Of a DNA stretch of 63,378 nucleotides, positions 17,975 to 26,541 are shown one piece after another. The stretch's first letter is position 1, and each line of letters begins with the position of its first letter. A program made the position numbers and the translations under genes. Source of the DNA: Kineosporia rhizophila (GTDB lineage: Bacteria; Actinomycetota; Actinomycetes; Actinomycetales; Kineosporiaceae); contig NZ_JAJSOH010000037.1 in NCBI RefSeq assembly GCF_021277265.1, positions 1 through 63,378 on the forward strand, written 5' to 3'. The notes beneath the pieces were generated by a model. That model worked only from the letters and a program-made list of their open reading frames with translations, did no database searches and was not told where the DNA came from.

Positions 17975-18772
17975 TCAGGCTCCCGCAATCTTCTGTGCGC
18001 CGGGCAGCAGGTCGCGCGAGGGCTCGGTGTAGGACACCGAGACCACCCGGTCGTCGTGGTACGTGATCGAGGTGACCGAGGCGAGCGAGCACTCGCGGGT
18101 GCGCGGGTCGTGCCACAGCCGGCGGTTCTCCACCTTCAGCCGGGCCATCCAGATCGGCAGCTGATGGCTGACCAGCACCGCCTCGTGGCCCACGGCCTTG
18201 TCCCGGGCGTCGGCCGCACCGGCCAGCATCCGCCCGGCGACCTGCTCGTAGGGCTCGCCCCAGGACGGCCGGAACGGGTTGCGCAGGTGCCACCAGTGCT
18301 GCGGGTGCCGCAGCGAGCCGTCGCCCACCCCGAAGGTCAGGCCCTGGAACACGCTGGTGCCCTCGGTGATCCGCGGGTCGGTGCCGACCTCCAGGTCGTG
18401 CGCCCCGGCCACCGGCTCGGCGGTCTGCTGGGCCCGCTCCATCGGCGAGGCGATCACCAGCACCACGTCGCGGGTGGCGAAGAACCCTGCGGCCCGCTCG
18501 GCCATCCGGTGGCCCAGGTCGGACAGCCGGAACCCGGGCAGCCGGCCGTAGAAGATGCCCTGCGGGTTGTAGACCTCGCCGTGGCGCAGCAGGTGCACCA
18601 CGGTGCGGTGGTTCGCCTCGTCACCGGCCGTCGGGCGCACCAGGTGCGCGTTGACGTCCGGGTCCACCTCGGGCAGGTGGTCGGGCGCGGGTGGCACGTC
18701 CGGGTGGATCAGTTCCTCGTTGGTGCGCGGGGTCGCGCTCTCGCCGCTGGGCGGGTGCTCCTGGCTGGTCAC
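17975..18772 (-). CDS. Histidine phosphatase family protein
   Basis: A 265-residue protein with the catalytic LLRHGEV motif (about 61-67), the SPMERAQQT region, and the second catalytic His in LVSHQLPI. The fold is that of phosphoglycerate-mutase/phosphatase proteins. The substrate is not known; the same gene sits in this position in other actinobacteria, between hemL and the TlpA gene. The polar N-terminus (about 55 residues) is not conserved. The GTG start overlaps the hemL stop by four bases (GTGA). Confidence 0.85.
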   Translation of the reverse strand: MTSQEHPPSGESATPRTNEELIHPDVPPAPDHLPEVDPDVNAHLVRPTAGDEANHRTVVHLLRHGEVYNPQGIFYGRLPGFRLSDLGHRMAERAAGFFATRDVVLVIASPMERAQQTAEPVAGAHDLEVGTDPRITEGTSVFQGLTFGVGDGSLRHPQHWWHLRNPFRPSWGEPYEQVAGRMLAGAADARDKAVGHEAVLVSHQLPIWMARLKVENRRLWHDPRTRECSLASVTSITYHDDRVVSVSYTEPSRDLLPGAQKIAGA

Positions 18773-20100
18773 GGCGCCATCCTTGCAGCCTCGGCGGCCG
18801 CCGCGGGCAGAGCGGAGACCACCTGGTCGAGGACCGTGTCGTCGTGCACGGCGGACAGGAACCAGGCCTCGAAGGCGCTGGGCGGCAGGTAGACGCCCTG
18901 GCTGAGCATCGAGTGGAAGAACGCGGCGAACGCCGGCAGGTTCTGCTGCCGGGCCTGGTCGTAGTTGGTCACCGTGGTCTGCTCGGTGAAGAACACGCTG
19001 AACATCGAACCGGCGAACTGGATGGTGTGGGGCACCCCGGCGGCGTTCAGCGCGTCGCGCACGGCGTAGGCCAGCTTGCCCGACTGGGCCAGCAGGTGGC
19101 CGTACACGTCGTCGGTGAGGTTGCGCAGGGTGGCCAGACCGGCGGCGGTGGCCACCGGGTTCCCGGACAGGGTGCCCGCCTGGTAGACCGGGCCGGCCGG
19201 GGCCAGGTGGCCCATCACGTCGGCGCGGCCGCCGAACGCGGCGGCCGGGAAGCCCCCGCCCATCACCTTGCCGAAGGTGAACAGGTCGGGCTCCGGGCCG
19301 GACTCCGAGAGCCCCTGCCAGCCCGACCGCGACACCCGGAAACCGGTCATCACCTCGTCGGAGATCAGCAGGGCGCCGCTCAGCCGGGTGACGTCGCGCA
19401 GGGCGGCCTCGAACTCGCGGCTCGGCGGGACCACGCCCATGTTGCCGGCGGCGGCCTCGGTGATCACCGCGGCGATCTGCCCGCCCTCGGCCGCGAACAC
19501 CTTCTGCAGGGCCTCGACGTCGTTGTACGGCAGGACGATCGTGTCGGCGGCCGCCGCCCCGGTGACCCCGGGGGTGTCCGGGAGGGCCAGCGTGGCCAGG
19601 CCGGAGCCGGCCGCGGCCAGCAGGCTGTCCACGTGGCCGTGGTAGCAGCCGGCGAACTTCACGATCCGGGAGCGGCCGGTGAAGCCGCGGGCCAGGCGGA
19701 TCGCGCTCATCGTGGCCTCGGTCCCGCTGGAGACCAGGCGGAGCTGCTCGACCGGGGCGACCCGGGAGACGATCTCCTCCGCCAGGGCCACCTCACCCTC
19801 GGTCGGCGTGCCGAACGAGAACCCGTTGGCGGTGGCGGCGCGGACGGCCTCCATCACGGCCGGGTGCTGGTGGCCCAGGATCATCGGGCCCCACGAGCAC
19901 ACCAGGTCGACGTAGCGCCGCCCGTCGGCATCGAAGAGATAAGGCCCCTCGCCCCGCACCATGAACCGCGGCGTGCCCCCCACCGCGCGGAAGGCGCGTA
20001 CCGGGGAGTTGACGCCACCTGGCGTCACGGCGGAGGCGCGATCGAAGAGCGCCTGCGAAGCGGGAGCGTCGGCCGGGTAGACCCCACTGACGTCTGTCAC
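18769..20100 (-). CDS. hemL: Glutamate-1-semialdehyde 2,1-aminomutase
   Basis: A PLP enzyme (443 residues) that converts glutamate-1-semialdehyde into 5-aminolevulinate, the second step of the C5 heme route after HemA. The catalytic Lys lies in TFGKVMGGGFPAAAFGG, and the N-terminal TPGGVNSPVRAF signature is present. GTG 20100 starts the gene, and a GTGA overlap links it to the phosphatase. The first bases upstream hold an inverted repeat and three 11-bp direct repeats, which may regulate it. Confidence 0.95.
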   Translation of the reverse strand: MTDVSGVYPADAPASQALFDRASAVTPGGVNSPVRAFRAVGGTPRFMVRGEGPYLFDADGRRYVDLVCSWGPMILGHQHPAVMEAVRAATANGFSFGTPTEGEVALAEEIVSRVAPVEQLRLVSSGTEATMSAIRLARGFTGRSRIVKFAGCYHGHVDSLLAAAGSGLATLALPDTPGVTGAAAADTIVLPYNDVEALQKVFAAEGGQIAAVITEAAAGNMGVVPPSREFEAALRDVTRLSGALLISDEVMTGFRVSRSGWQGLSESGPEPDLFTFGKVMGGGFPAAAFGGRADVMGHLAPAGPVYQAGTLSGNPVATAAGLATLRNLTDDVYGHLLAQSGKLAYAVRDALNAAGVPHTIQFAGSMFSVFFTEQTTVTNYDQARQQNLPAFAAFFHSMLSQGVYLPPSAFEAWFLSAVHDDTVLDQVVSALPAAAAEAARMAP

Positions 20101-20121
20101 CAGTGCAGTGTCCCAGTCCCG

Positions 20122-20153
20122 GACCTAGGACCCGCGACTGGGGGTCCTAGGTC
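20122..20153. repeat. 12-bp-arm inverted repeat before hemL
   Basis: The arms GACCTAGGACCC / GGGTCCTAGGTC (20122-20133 and 20142-20153) are perfect, with an 8-base loop. It lies between the stop of the 68-residue protein gene (20196) and the hemL start (20100), so it may be a terminator for the former or an operator for hemL. Confidence 0.6.
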
Positions 20154-20159
20154 TCCGCC

Positions 20160-20192
20160 GATCCTGCCCTGATCCTGCGCTGATCTTGCGGT
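20160..20192. repeat. Three tandem 11-bp repeats
   Basis: Three tandem near-identical units (about GATCCTGCSCT; third copy is GATCTTGCGGT). The 11-bp spacing equals about one helical turn, as for a protein bound along one DNA face. They sit just after the stop codon region of the small gene and before the inverted repeat, in the hemL leader. Confidence 0.5.
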
Positions 20193-20195
20193 GTT

Positions 20196-20402
20196 TCAGA
20201 GGTACAGGTCGACCCGGCCGGCCCCGATCGCCTGCACCGCCGCCATCTGGGCGGCCTGGGCCGCCATCATCGCGGCGTCGGCGGCCCGCTGGGCCAGCAT
20301 CCGCGAGGCCTGCCGCTGTTCCATCATCTGCATGGTCGCCAGCAGGTCGACCCCGCCGTTGCCGACGTAGGCGTACTGGTTGCTCACGGTTCCTACACTC
20401 AT
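20196..20402 (-). CDS. Unknown 68-residue Met/Ala/Gln-rich small protein
   Basis: Not recognised. The sequence starts MSVGTVSNQYAYVGNG, then becomes a Met-, Ala- and Gln-rich helical stretch (MMEQRQASRMLAQRAAD...MMAAQAAQMAAVQ) with seven Met in about 40 residues, ending GAGRVDLYL. There is no Cys and no clear membrane segment (the helix is amphipathic at best). ATG 20402 has an ideal AGGAGG ribosome site (20407-20413) 5-6 bases upstream, which strongly supports translation. It lies between hemB and hemL on the same strand, 141 bases after hemB. Confidence 0.65.
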   Translation of the reverse strand: MSVGTVSNQYAYVGNGGVDLLATMQMMEQRQASRMLAQRAADAAMMAAQAAQMAAVQAIGAGRVDLYL

Positions 20403-20543
20403 CACTCCTCCTAGCCCGTCCAGGATCAAGCAGGCTTCAGGATCTGCCTGCCCCCTCCCGGTCGGCCGGACCCACCGTGATTTTCAGGCGCCGTCCGGGT
20501 GAATGAAGGGCCCGGATCGTGACCGTGCGTAGAGCTTCTCGCC

Positions 20544-21524
20544 CTAGGAGCGCAGGGCGGCGGCCACCTCGGTGGCGTAGTAGGTCAGGATCACCGACGC
20601 GCCGGCTCTGCGGATCGACAAGAGCGACTCATGGATTGCCTGCTCCCGGTCGATCCACCCGTTCGCGGCAGCCGCCTCGATCATCGCGTACTCGCCCGAG
20701 ATCTGGTAGGCCGCAATGGGTATGCCGAACCGGTCGGCGGCCCGGGCGATCACGTCGAGGTAGCTCATCGCCGGCTTGACCATCACCAGGTCGGCCCCCT
20801 CGGCGATGTCCAGCTCCATCTCCCGCAGGCCCTCGGCGCCGTTGGCCGGGTCCTGCTGGTACGTCCGCCGGTCGCCCTTCAGGCTGGAGTCGACCGCCTC
20901 GCGGAACGGGCCGTAGAACGCCGAGGCGTACTTGGCGCCGTAGGCCAGGATCGACACGTCCTGGAAGCCGCGACCGTCGAGCGCCGCCCGGACCGCCGCG
21001 ACCTGGCCGTCCATCATCCCGCTGGGGCCCACCGTGTGGACCCCGGCCTCGGCCAGCGCCACACCCATGTCGGCGTAGCGCTGCAGCGTGGCGTCGTTGT
21101 CCACGGCGCCCTCGGGGGTGAGCACGCCGCAGTGGCCGTGGTCGGTGAACTCGTCCAGGCACAGGTCGGCCATCACCACCAGCTCGTCGCCGACCTCCTG
21201 GCGCACGTCCTGCACGGCCTGGTTCAGGATCCCCTCGGGATCCGTGGCCCCGGAGCCGGCCGCGTCCTTGTGCAGCGGGATCCCGAACAGCATGATCCCG
21301 CCCAGGCCGAGCCCGGCGGCCTCGGCCGCCGCCTTCCGCAGCGACTCACGGCTGTGCTGGTACACCCCGGGCATCGTGCTGATCGGGCGCGGCTCGTCCA
21401 GGCCCTCCTTCACGAAGGCGGGCAGGACGAGTTCGGCCGCGTGCAGCCGGTTCTCGGCCACCATCCGGCGCACCGCGGGGTTGACCCGCAGGCGGCGCGG
21501 CCGGATCTGCGGGTAACCACTCAC
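20544..21524 (-). CDS. hemB: Delta-aminolevulinate dehydratase (porphobilinogen synthase)
   Basis: A 326-residue enzyme that condenses two 5-aminolevulinate molecules to porphobilinogen. The Schiff-base Lys is in MVKPAMSYLD and the second Lys in YGAKYASAFYGPF. The metal site reads DLCLDEFTDHGHCG: the middle Cys of the usual three-Cys zinc site is Asp, a mixed Mg/Zn-type site. GTG 21524 overlaps the hemD stop (GTGA). It is the last of the five rex-hem genes. Confidence 0.95.
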   Translation of the reverse strand: MSGYPQIRPRRLRVNPAVRRMVAENRLHAAELVLPAFVKEGLDEPRPISTMPGVYQHSRESLRKAAAEAAGLGLGGIMLFGIPLHKDAAGSGATDPEGILNQAVQDVRQEVGDELVVMADLCLDEFTDHGHCGVLTPEGAVDNDATLQRYADMGVALAEAGVHTVGPSGMMDGQVAAVRAALDGRGFQDVSILAYGAKYASAFYGPFREAVDSSLKGDRRTYQQDPANGAEGLREMELDIAEGADLVMVKPAMSYLDVIARAADRFGIPIAAYQISGEYAMIEAAAANGWIDREQAIHESLLSIRRAGASVILTYYATEVAAALRS

Positions 21525-23137
21525 TTCGCGCTCCTGCGGGTGGATCCCTTGCGCTGGCTGGGCCGCAGCACCGGCTCACCGGCCTCGTCGGCGCTCAGCC
21601 GCAGCCCCGCACCGTACTCGGCCAGGGCCGCCACCAGCGCGTCGGCGCTCGGCTCGGCGGCCAGCACGTCGACCCGCAGGCCGTGCTCCTCGGCGGTCTT
21701 CGCGGTCTGCGGGCCGATGCAGGCGACCACCGTGGTGGCGTGCGGCTTGCCGGCGATGCCGACCAGGTTGCGCACCGTGGACGAGGAGGTGAAGACCACC
21801 GCGTCGAAGTGCCCGCTCTTGATCGCCTCCCGGGTGTCGGCCGGCGGCGGGGCGGCCCGCACCGTGCGGTAGGCGGTGACGTCGTCCACCTCCCAGCCGT
21901 TCTGCTCCAGCCCGGCCACCAGGGTGTCGGTGGCGATGTCGGCCCGCGGCAGGAAGACCCGGTTGATCGGGTCGAGCACCTCGTCGTAGGGCGGCCAGCA
22001 CTCCAGCAGGCCGATCGCCGACTGGTTCTCGGCCGGGGTCAGGTCCGGCTCGATCCCCCAGTCGCGCAGCGCCGCGGCGGTGACCCCGCCCACGGCCGCG
22101 ACCTTGAGGCCGGCGAAGGCCCGGGCGTCCAGGCCGAACTCCTCGAACTTCTCCCGCACCGCACGCACCGCGTTGACGCTGGTGAAGCCGATCCACTCGT
22201 AGCGGCCGGTGACCAGGCCCTTGACCGCCTTCTCCATCTGGTGCGGAGTGCGCGGCGGCTCGACCGAGATGGTCGGCACCACCTGGGCGGTCGCGCCGTG
22301 GTCGGCCAGCTCCTTGACGATCCCGCCGGCCTGCTGCTTGGTCCGCGGCACCAGCACCCGCCAGCCGAACAGCGGCTTGGTCTCGAACCAGGAGCCCTTG
22401 TCGCGCAGGCCCGCGGCCTCGCCGAACACCGCGGTCAGCGGCTTGTCCAGCTTGGCGGCGGCCAGCACCGGGCTGAGCTCGCCGAGCTGACAGGCCACCG
22501 AGCGCTGCCGGGTGGTGGTGCCGTGCGCGGTGACCACCACCGGGGTGTTGGCCCGGCGGCCGGCCTCGAGCAGACCGTCGGCCGCGCCGGCGATGTCCTC
22601 CTCGGCGCCCAGGACCACCACGGTGGTGCCGGCCGAGGCGTGCAGCTTCCAGTCCACCACCTCGCCGTGCGGGTGCAGCACGTGCACGCCGCTGACCCCG
22701 GCCGGGGTCAGCGGGACCCCGGCGTAGGCGGGCACCGCGGAGGCGGCGGAGACCCCGGGCACGACCTCGAAGGGCAGGGACTGCTTGCGGCAGGCCTGGA
22801 TCTCCTCGGCCAGACCGGTGAACGTGGCCGGGTCGCCGTCCATCAGGCGCACCACCCGGGCCCCGGTCCGGGCCGCGTTGACCACGACCTTGGCCCGGCT
22901 GGCCCGGGTCATCGGCTGGCCGTCCTCACCGAAACCGGCGTCGAGCACCTCGACCCCGGGCCGGCAGTAACGGGCGATGACCGCCTCGCGGGGAAGCTGG
23001 TCGACCACGACGACGTCGGCCTCGCCGAGACGCTCGACGGCACGGAGGGTGAGCAGGCCGTCATCGCCGGGGCCGGCACCGACGAAGGCGACGGAACCAC
23101 CGGGAGCCGCCTTCTTGCTGGTGATGATCGATGTCAC
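21521..23137 (-). CDS. hemD: Fused uroporphyrinogen-III methyltransferase / uroporphyrinogen-III synthase
   Basis: A 538-residue fusion. The N-terminal part (about 15-250) is SUMT-like (CobA), with VAFVGAGPGDDGLLT and GVSAASAVPAYAGVP. The C-terminal part (about 262-515) is HemD, starting GWRVLVPRTK. The first domain methylates uroporphyrinogen-III towards siroheme/B12; the second makes uroporphyrinogen-III from hydroxymethylbilane. This fusion is known in actinobacteria and explains why no separate cobA is needed here. The GTG overlaps the hemC stop by four bases. Confidence 0.93.
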   Translation of the reverse strand: MTSIITSKKAAPGGSVAFVGAGPGDDGLLTLRAVERLGEADVVVVDQLPREAVIARYCRPGVEVLDAGFGEDGQPMTRASRAKVVVNAARTGARVVRLMDGDPATFTGLAEEIQACRKQSLPFEVVPGVSAASAVPAYAGVPLTPAGVSGVHVLHPHGEVVDWKLHASAGTTVVVLGAEEDIAGAADGLLEAGRRANTPVVVTAHGTTTRQRSVACQLGELSPVLAAAKLDKPLTAVFGEAAGLRDKGSWFETKPLFGWRVLVPRTKQQAGGIVKELADHGATAQVVPTISVEPPRTPHQMEKAVKGLVTGRYEWIGFTSVNAVRAVREKFEEFGLDARAFAGLKVAAVGGVTAAALRDWGIEPDLTPAENQSAIGLLECWPPYDEVLDPINRVFLPRADIATDTLVAGLEQNGWEVDDVTAYRTVRAAPPPADTREAIKSGHFDAVVFTSSSTVRNLVGIAGKPHATTVVACIGPQTAKTAEEHGLRVDVLAAEPSADALVAALAEYGAGLRLSADEAGEPVLRPSQRKGSTRRSAK

Positions 23138-24201
23138 GAGTCACCTTCTCTAGCCACGGCCACGTCGGCCGCCGGCAGGGGGTCTGGTACGGGGATCAGG
23201 AGGGCGGCGCCGGCGTCGAGCATCTGCTCGGCGAGCGCGCGGCCCAGGGTGGTGGCGACCTGCTCGTCCTGGGGATCGCCCAGCCGGGCGGTCGCACTGC
23301 GGCGGATGGTCTTCACGCCGTCCGGAGAACCGGCGAACGCGGTCAGCGTCAGCACCTCGTTCTCGATGGTGGCCAGGGCGCCCACGGGGGCGGCGCACCC
23401 TGCCTCCAGCCGGGCCAGCAGCGCCCGCTCGGCGAGCACGCAGAGCCGGGAGACCCGGTCGTCGAGCAGTCGCAGGGCGGCCAGCAGCGAAGCCGACTCC
23501 GGGCGGCACTCCACGGCGAGTGCGCCCTGCCCGGGAGCGGGCAGCATCTGCTCCGGGCCGAAGTGGTGGGTGGTCTCGCCGTCGCGCCCGAGCCGGCGCA
23601 GGCCGGACAGGGCCAGCACGACCGCGTCGACCTCGCCCGTCCCGATCCGGCCGATCCGGGTGCCCACGTTGCCGCGGATCCCGGTGACCTCCAGGTCCGG
23701 GCGCAGGGCGCTGAGCTGGGCGGCGCGGCGGGGCGAGCCGGTGCCGACCCGGGCCCCGGCGGGCAGCTGGGCGAAAGTCAGCCCGTCCCGGGCGACCAGC
23801 GCGTCGGACGGGTCTTCGCGCACCGGCACCGCGGCCAGGGTCAGGCCCGCGGGCTGGGCGTTGGGCAGGTCCTTGAGCGAGTGCACGGCGAAGTCGCAGC
23901 GCCCCTCGAGCACCGCCTCGCGCAGCGCCGAGACGAACACGCCGGTGCCGCCGAGCTGGGTCAGCGGGGTGTTGTCGGCCTGGCTGATGTCGCCCTTGGT
24001 GACGATCTCGACCAGCTCGACCTGGAACCCGCGCTTGGGGCAGGCCACCGACAGCGCCTCGAGCAGCCGGTCGGCCACCCACCGCGACTGGGTGGTGGCG
24101 AGCTCACTGCGCCGGGTGCCCAGCCGCAGCACGGTGGGCTTGTCGTCGAGGCCCTCGAGCACCCCGAAGGCGTCGGCGAACATTTGGTCGAGCGTGGTCA
24201 C
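23134..24201 (-). CDS. hemC: Hydroxymethylbilane synthase (porphobilinogen deaminase)
   Basis: A 355-residue enzyme that polymerises four porphobilinogens. It shows LGTRRSELATTQSRW, PAPGQGALAVECR, and the dipyrromethane-binding Cys (269) in RLEAGCAAPVGA. The N-terminal 25 residues before the LRLGTRRS motif are extra compared with many homologues. The GTG at 24201 overlaps the hemA stop (GTGA), placing it in the coupled rex-hemACDB operon. Confidence 0.95.
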   Translation of the reverse strand: MTTLDQMFADAFGVLEGLDDKPTVLRLGTRRSELATTQSRWVADRLLEALSVACPKRGFQVELVEIVTKGDISQADNTPLTQLGGTGVFVSALREAVLEGRCDFAVHSLKDLPNAQPAGLTLAAVPVREDPSDALVARDGLTFAQLPAGARVGTGSPRRAAQLSALRPDLEVTGIRGNVGTRIGRIGTGEVDAVVLALSGLRRLGRDGETTHHFGPEQMLPAPGQGALAVECRPESASLLAALRLLDDRVSRLCVLAERALLARLEAGCAAPVGALATIENEVLTLTAFAGSPDGVKTIRRSATARLGDPQDEQVATTLGRALAEQMLDAGAALLIPVPDPLPAADVAVAREGDS

Positions 24202-25568
24202 GATGCTCCTCCGGTGCGCCCGAGCAGGGCCGACAGGTCGGTCAGGGAGTCCTGCTCGAGCTGGACGGCCAGTTCCACCCCGGGCAGGTCACCCGCCTTC
24301 GCCGCCGGCGCCGGGCCGAGATTGAACAGCAGGCGCAGCGCCTCGGCGTAGGTGTCTCCACCGGGGGCTGCGGCCAGTTCCTTGACCCGTACGGTGGGCT
24401 GGTGGAGAAGCTTCTCCACCACCCGGTGCACGGTCTGCTCCAGTTCGGCGAAGACGTCCGGGTCCAGGCCGTCCAGGCGGCCCGAGAGCCGCTCCAGTTC
24501 CGCCTCCATCACCGAGCGGGCCATCGCCCGCAGCGCGACGACGGTCGGCGCGACCTCTTTGGCCCGCTGGTCGGCCAGGTACAGCGCGACCTCGTTCTCC
24601 ACCATCGACCGGGCCTCGGCCAGGTCCTCGCTCAGGCCCTCGGCGGTCAGGATCCGGCCCAGGTGCTCCAGGTCGAACACGTACGCCCCGGGCAGCGCGG
24701 CCACCTCGGGCTCCACGTCGCGGGGCAGGGCCAGGTCGATGTACGCCTGCGGGCGGCCCTCGCGGGTCTTCAGCGCCAGCTCGGCCGCGTCGCGGGTGAC
24801 CAGGTAGCCGGTGGCGCCCGCGCAGGCGATCACCAGGTCGGCGGCGGCCAGGGCCTGCGGCAGCTGCTCCAGCGGGACCGGGGTGCCGTCGACCGACTCG
24901 GCCAGGCGGCGGGCCCGGGGCAGGGTGCGGCTGCAGACCGAGATCGAGGCGACCTGGGCCCGGTGCGCCGAGGCGACCGAGAGGCCGCTCATCGCGCCGG
25001 CCCCGAGCACCAGCACGTCCAGCCCGCCGAGCGGGCCGAGCTCTTCGGCGGCCTGCCGCAGACCGGCCTCGACCAGGCTCGGGGCGGCCTTGTCGAGCAG
25101 CGTCTCGGAGTGCACCCGCTTGCCCACCCGCAGCGCGTTCTGCACCAGGTGGCCGATGGTGCGCCCGGCCGAGCCGGTGGCCTGGGCGGCCCGCAGCGCG
25201 GTGCGCACCTGGCCGAGGATCTGCTGCTCGCCGACCGCCATCGAGTCCAGGCCGCAGGTGACCTGGAAGAGGTGGGCCACGGCGGCGTTCTCGTAGTGCA
25301 CGTAGAGGTGCTCGGTGAGCTCGCCCAGCGGCACCCCGGTGGCCTCGGCCAGCCCGGCGCCGATCTCGCCGATGCCGCCGTGGAACTTGCTGACATCGGC
25401 GTAGACCTCGAGCCGGTTGCAGGTGACCAGGGCGATGGCCTCGGCCACGTGCTCTCCCCGGCACAGGCTCGCGACCAGGCCGGAGGCCGACTCGGTGGTG
25501 AGGGTGGTGCGTTCCAGCAGGGCGATCGGAGCGGTGCGGTGCGACAGCCCGACGATCATGATGCTCAT
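24198..25568 (-). CDS. hemA: Glutamyl-tRNA reductase
   Basis: A 456-residue NADPH-dependent enzyme that reduces Glu-tRNA to glutamate-1-semialdehyde, the first committed step of the C5 heme route. The nucleophile Cys50 in TCNRLEVY and the GLDSMAVGEQQILGQVR signature are present, then the Rossmann domain GAGAMSG (about 187) and a dimerisation tail. ATG 25568 overlaps the rex stop (ATGA). Because rex is upstream in the same operon, HemA is expected to respond to the cellular NADH/NAD ratio. Confidence 0.95.
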   Translation of the reverse strand: MSIMIVGLSHRTAPIALLERTTLTTESASGLVASLCRGEHVAEAIALVTCNRLEVYADVSKFHGGIGEIGAGLAEATGVPLGELTEHLYVHYENAAVAHLFQVTCGLDSMAVGEQQILGQVRTALRAAQATGSAGRTIGHLVQNALRVGKRVHSETLLDKAAPSLVEAGLRQAAEELGPLGGLDVLVLGAGAMSGLSVASAHRAQVASISVCSRTLPRARRLAESVDGTPVPLEQLPQALAAADLVIACAGATGYLVTRDAAELALKTREGRPQAYIDLALPRDVEPEVAALPGAYVFDLEHLGRILTAEGLSEDLAEARSMVENEVALYLADQRAKEVAPTVVALRAMARSVMEAELERLSGRLDGLDPDVFAELEQTVHRVVEKLLHQPTVRVKELAAAPGGDTYAEALRLLFNLGPAPAAKAGDLPGVELAVQLEQDSLTDLSALLGRTGGAS

Positions 25569-26410
25569 CCGGCGGCCTCGGCTCTCGACTCCGTCAGTGC
25601 GGCTCGGGGGGTGGTTCGGGGGGTGTTGCGGGGTTCGGAGGGCGCCGCTGCCCTCGTGTCGGTCCGGCCGTCACTCAGGCCGGCCAGGGCCCCGGAGAGG
25701 TCCTGGGGTTCGGTGGGCATCTCGCTGGTCAGCCGGCTGGCGAGGCGTCGCTGCTCGTGGAAGGCCAGGATCTGCAGTTCGGTGGCCAGGTCGACCCGGC
25801 GCACCATCACCCCGTCGGGGACGGTGAGCACGCACGGGGCGAAGTTGAGCACACCGGTGACCCCGGCCGCGACCAGCTGGTCGCAGATCTCCTGGGCGGC
25901 CGGCCCGGGGGTGGCGACCACCCCGATCTGGATGCCGCCGGCCCGGACGGTCTCCTCGAGATCCGCGAGCGGGCTGACCGTGAGTCCGGCCACAGTTTCG
26001 CCGACGACTTTCGGATCGGCGTCGACCAGAGCGGCGACGGTGAATCCCCGAGAGGTGAATCCGCCGTAGTTCGCCAGTGCGTGACCGAGATTTCCGATCC
26101 CGACGATCACGACCTTCCAGTCCTGGGTCAGGCCGAGTTCACGGGAAATTTGGTAAATCAGGTATTGGACCTCGTAACCCACCCCCCGGGTTCCGTACGA
26201 ACCGAGGTGGGAAAGGTCTTTGCGGAGTTTCGCCGAACCGACTCCCGCCGCCGAGGCGAGTTCTTCCGAGGAGACCGTCGCCACACCGCGCTCGGCGAGG
26301 GCGGTCAGCGCCTGCAGGTAGAAGGGAAGCCGGGAGACCGTTGCCTCGGGGATTCCGTCACGGGCGGCCCGGCCGGATCGGACGAGCCGGGCGGGGCGTG
26401 GTCGGGTCAC
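25565..26410 (-). CDS. rex: Redox-sensing transcriptional repressor Rex
   Basis: A 281-residue regulator that binds DNA when NADH is low and lets go when it is high. It has an N-terminal winged helix (VSRLPFYLQAL ... SSEELASAAGV), a Rossmann domain with VGIGNLGHALANY, and a C-terminal dimer helix. The last 45 residues are a low-complexity Pro/Ala/Thr tail. The GTG at 26410 was chosen by an AAGGAG site ten bases upstream; the longer frame to 26545 is not conserved and overlaps the operator. It is first in the hem operon, and a ROP site at 26514-26531 suggests autoregulation. Confidence 0.92.
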   Translation of the reverse strand: MTRPRPARLVRSGRAARDGIPEATVSRLPFYLQALTALAERGVATVSSEELASAAGVGSAKLRKDLSHLGSYGTRGVGYEVQYLIYQISRELGLTQDWKVVIVGIGNLGHALANYGGFTSRGFTVAALVDADPKVVGETVAGLTVSPLADLEETVRAGGIQIGVVATPGPAAQEICDQLVAAGVTGVLNFAPCVLTVPDGVMVRRVDLATELQILAFHEQRRLASRLTSEMPTEPQDLSGALAGLSDGRTDTRAAAPSEPRNTPRTTPRAALTESRAEAAG

Positions 26411-26513
26411 AGTCGGCCGGCTCCTTCGATGGCTTCGGTACCCCTGATGAGGGACGACTGACGCCTTGTGACCGGCGCAGTCATGCCGGTGTGTCGTTGC
26501 CCAGACTAAGCGC

Positions 26514-26531
26514 TTGTGAACGCATGCACAA
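26514..26531. promoter_or_regulatory. Rex operator (ROP)
   Basis: TTGTGAA-CGCA-TGCACAA, an 18-bp site with one mismatch to the Streptomyces consensus TTGTGAA-N4-TTCACAA. It lies about 100 bases before the rex GTG in the gap after the glutaredoxin gene. Confidence 0.75.
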
Positions 26532-26541
26532 AGTTTCGCGG

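Noticed and set aside
21683..24325. Long plus-strand frame over hemD, hemC
   Set aside because: Antisense shadow of clear heme genes.
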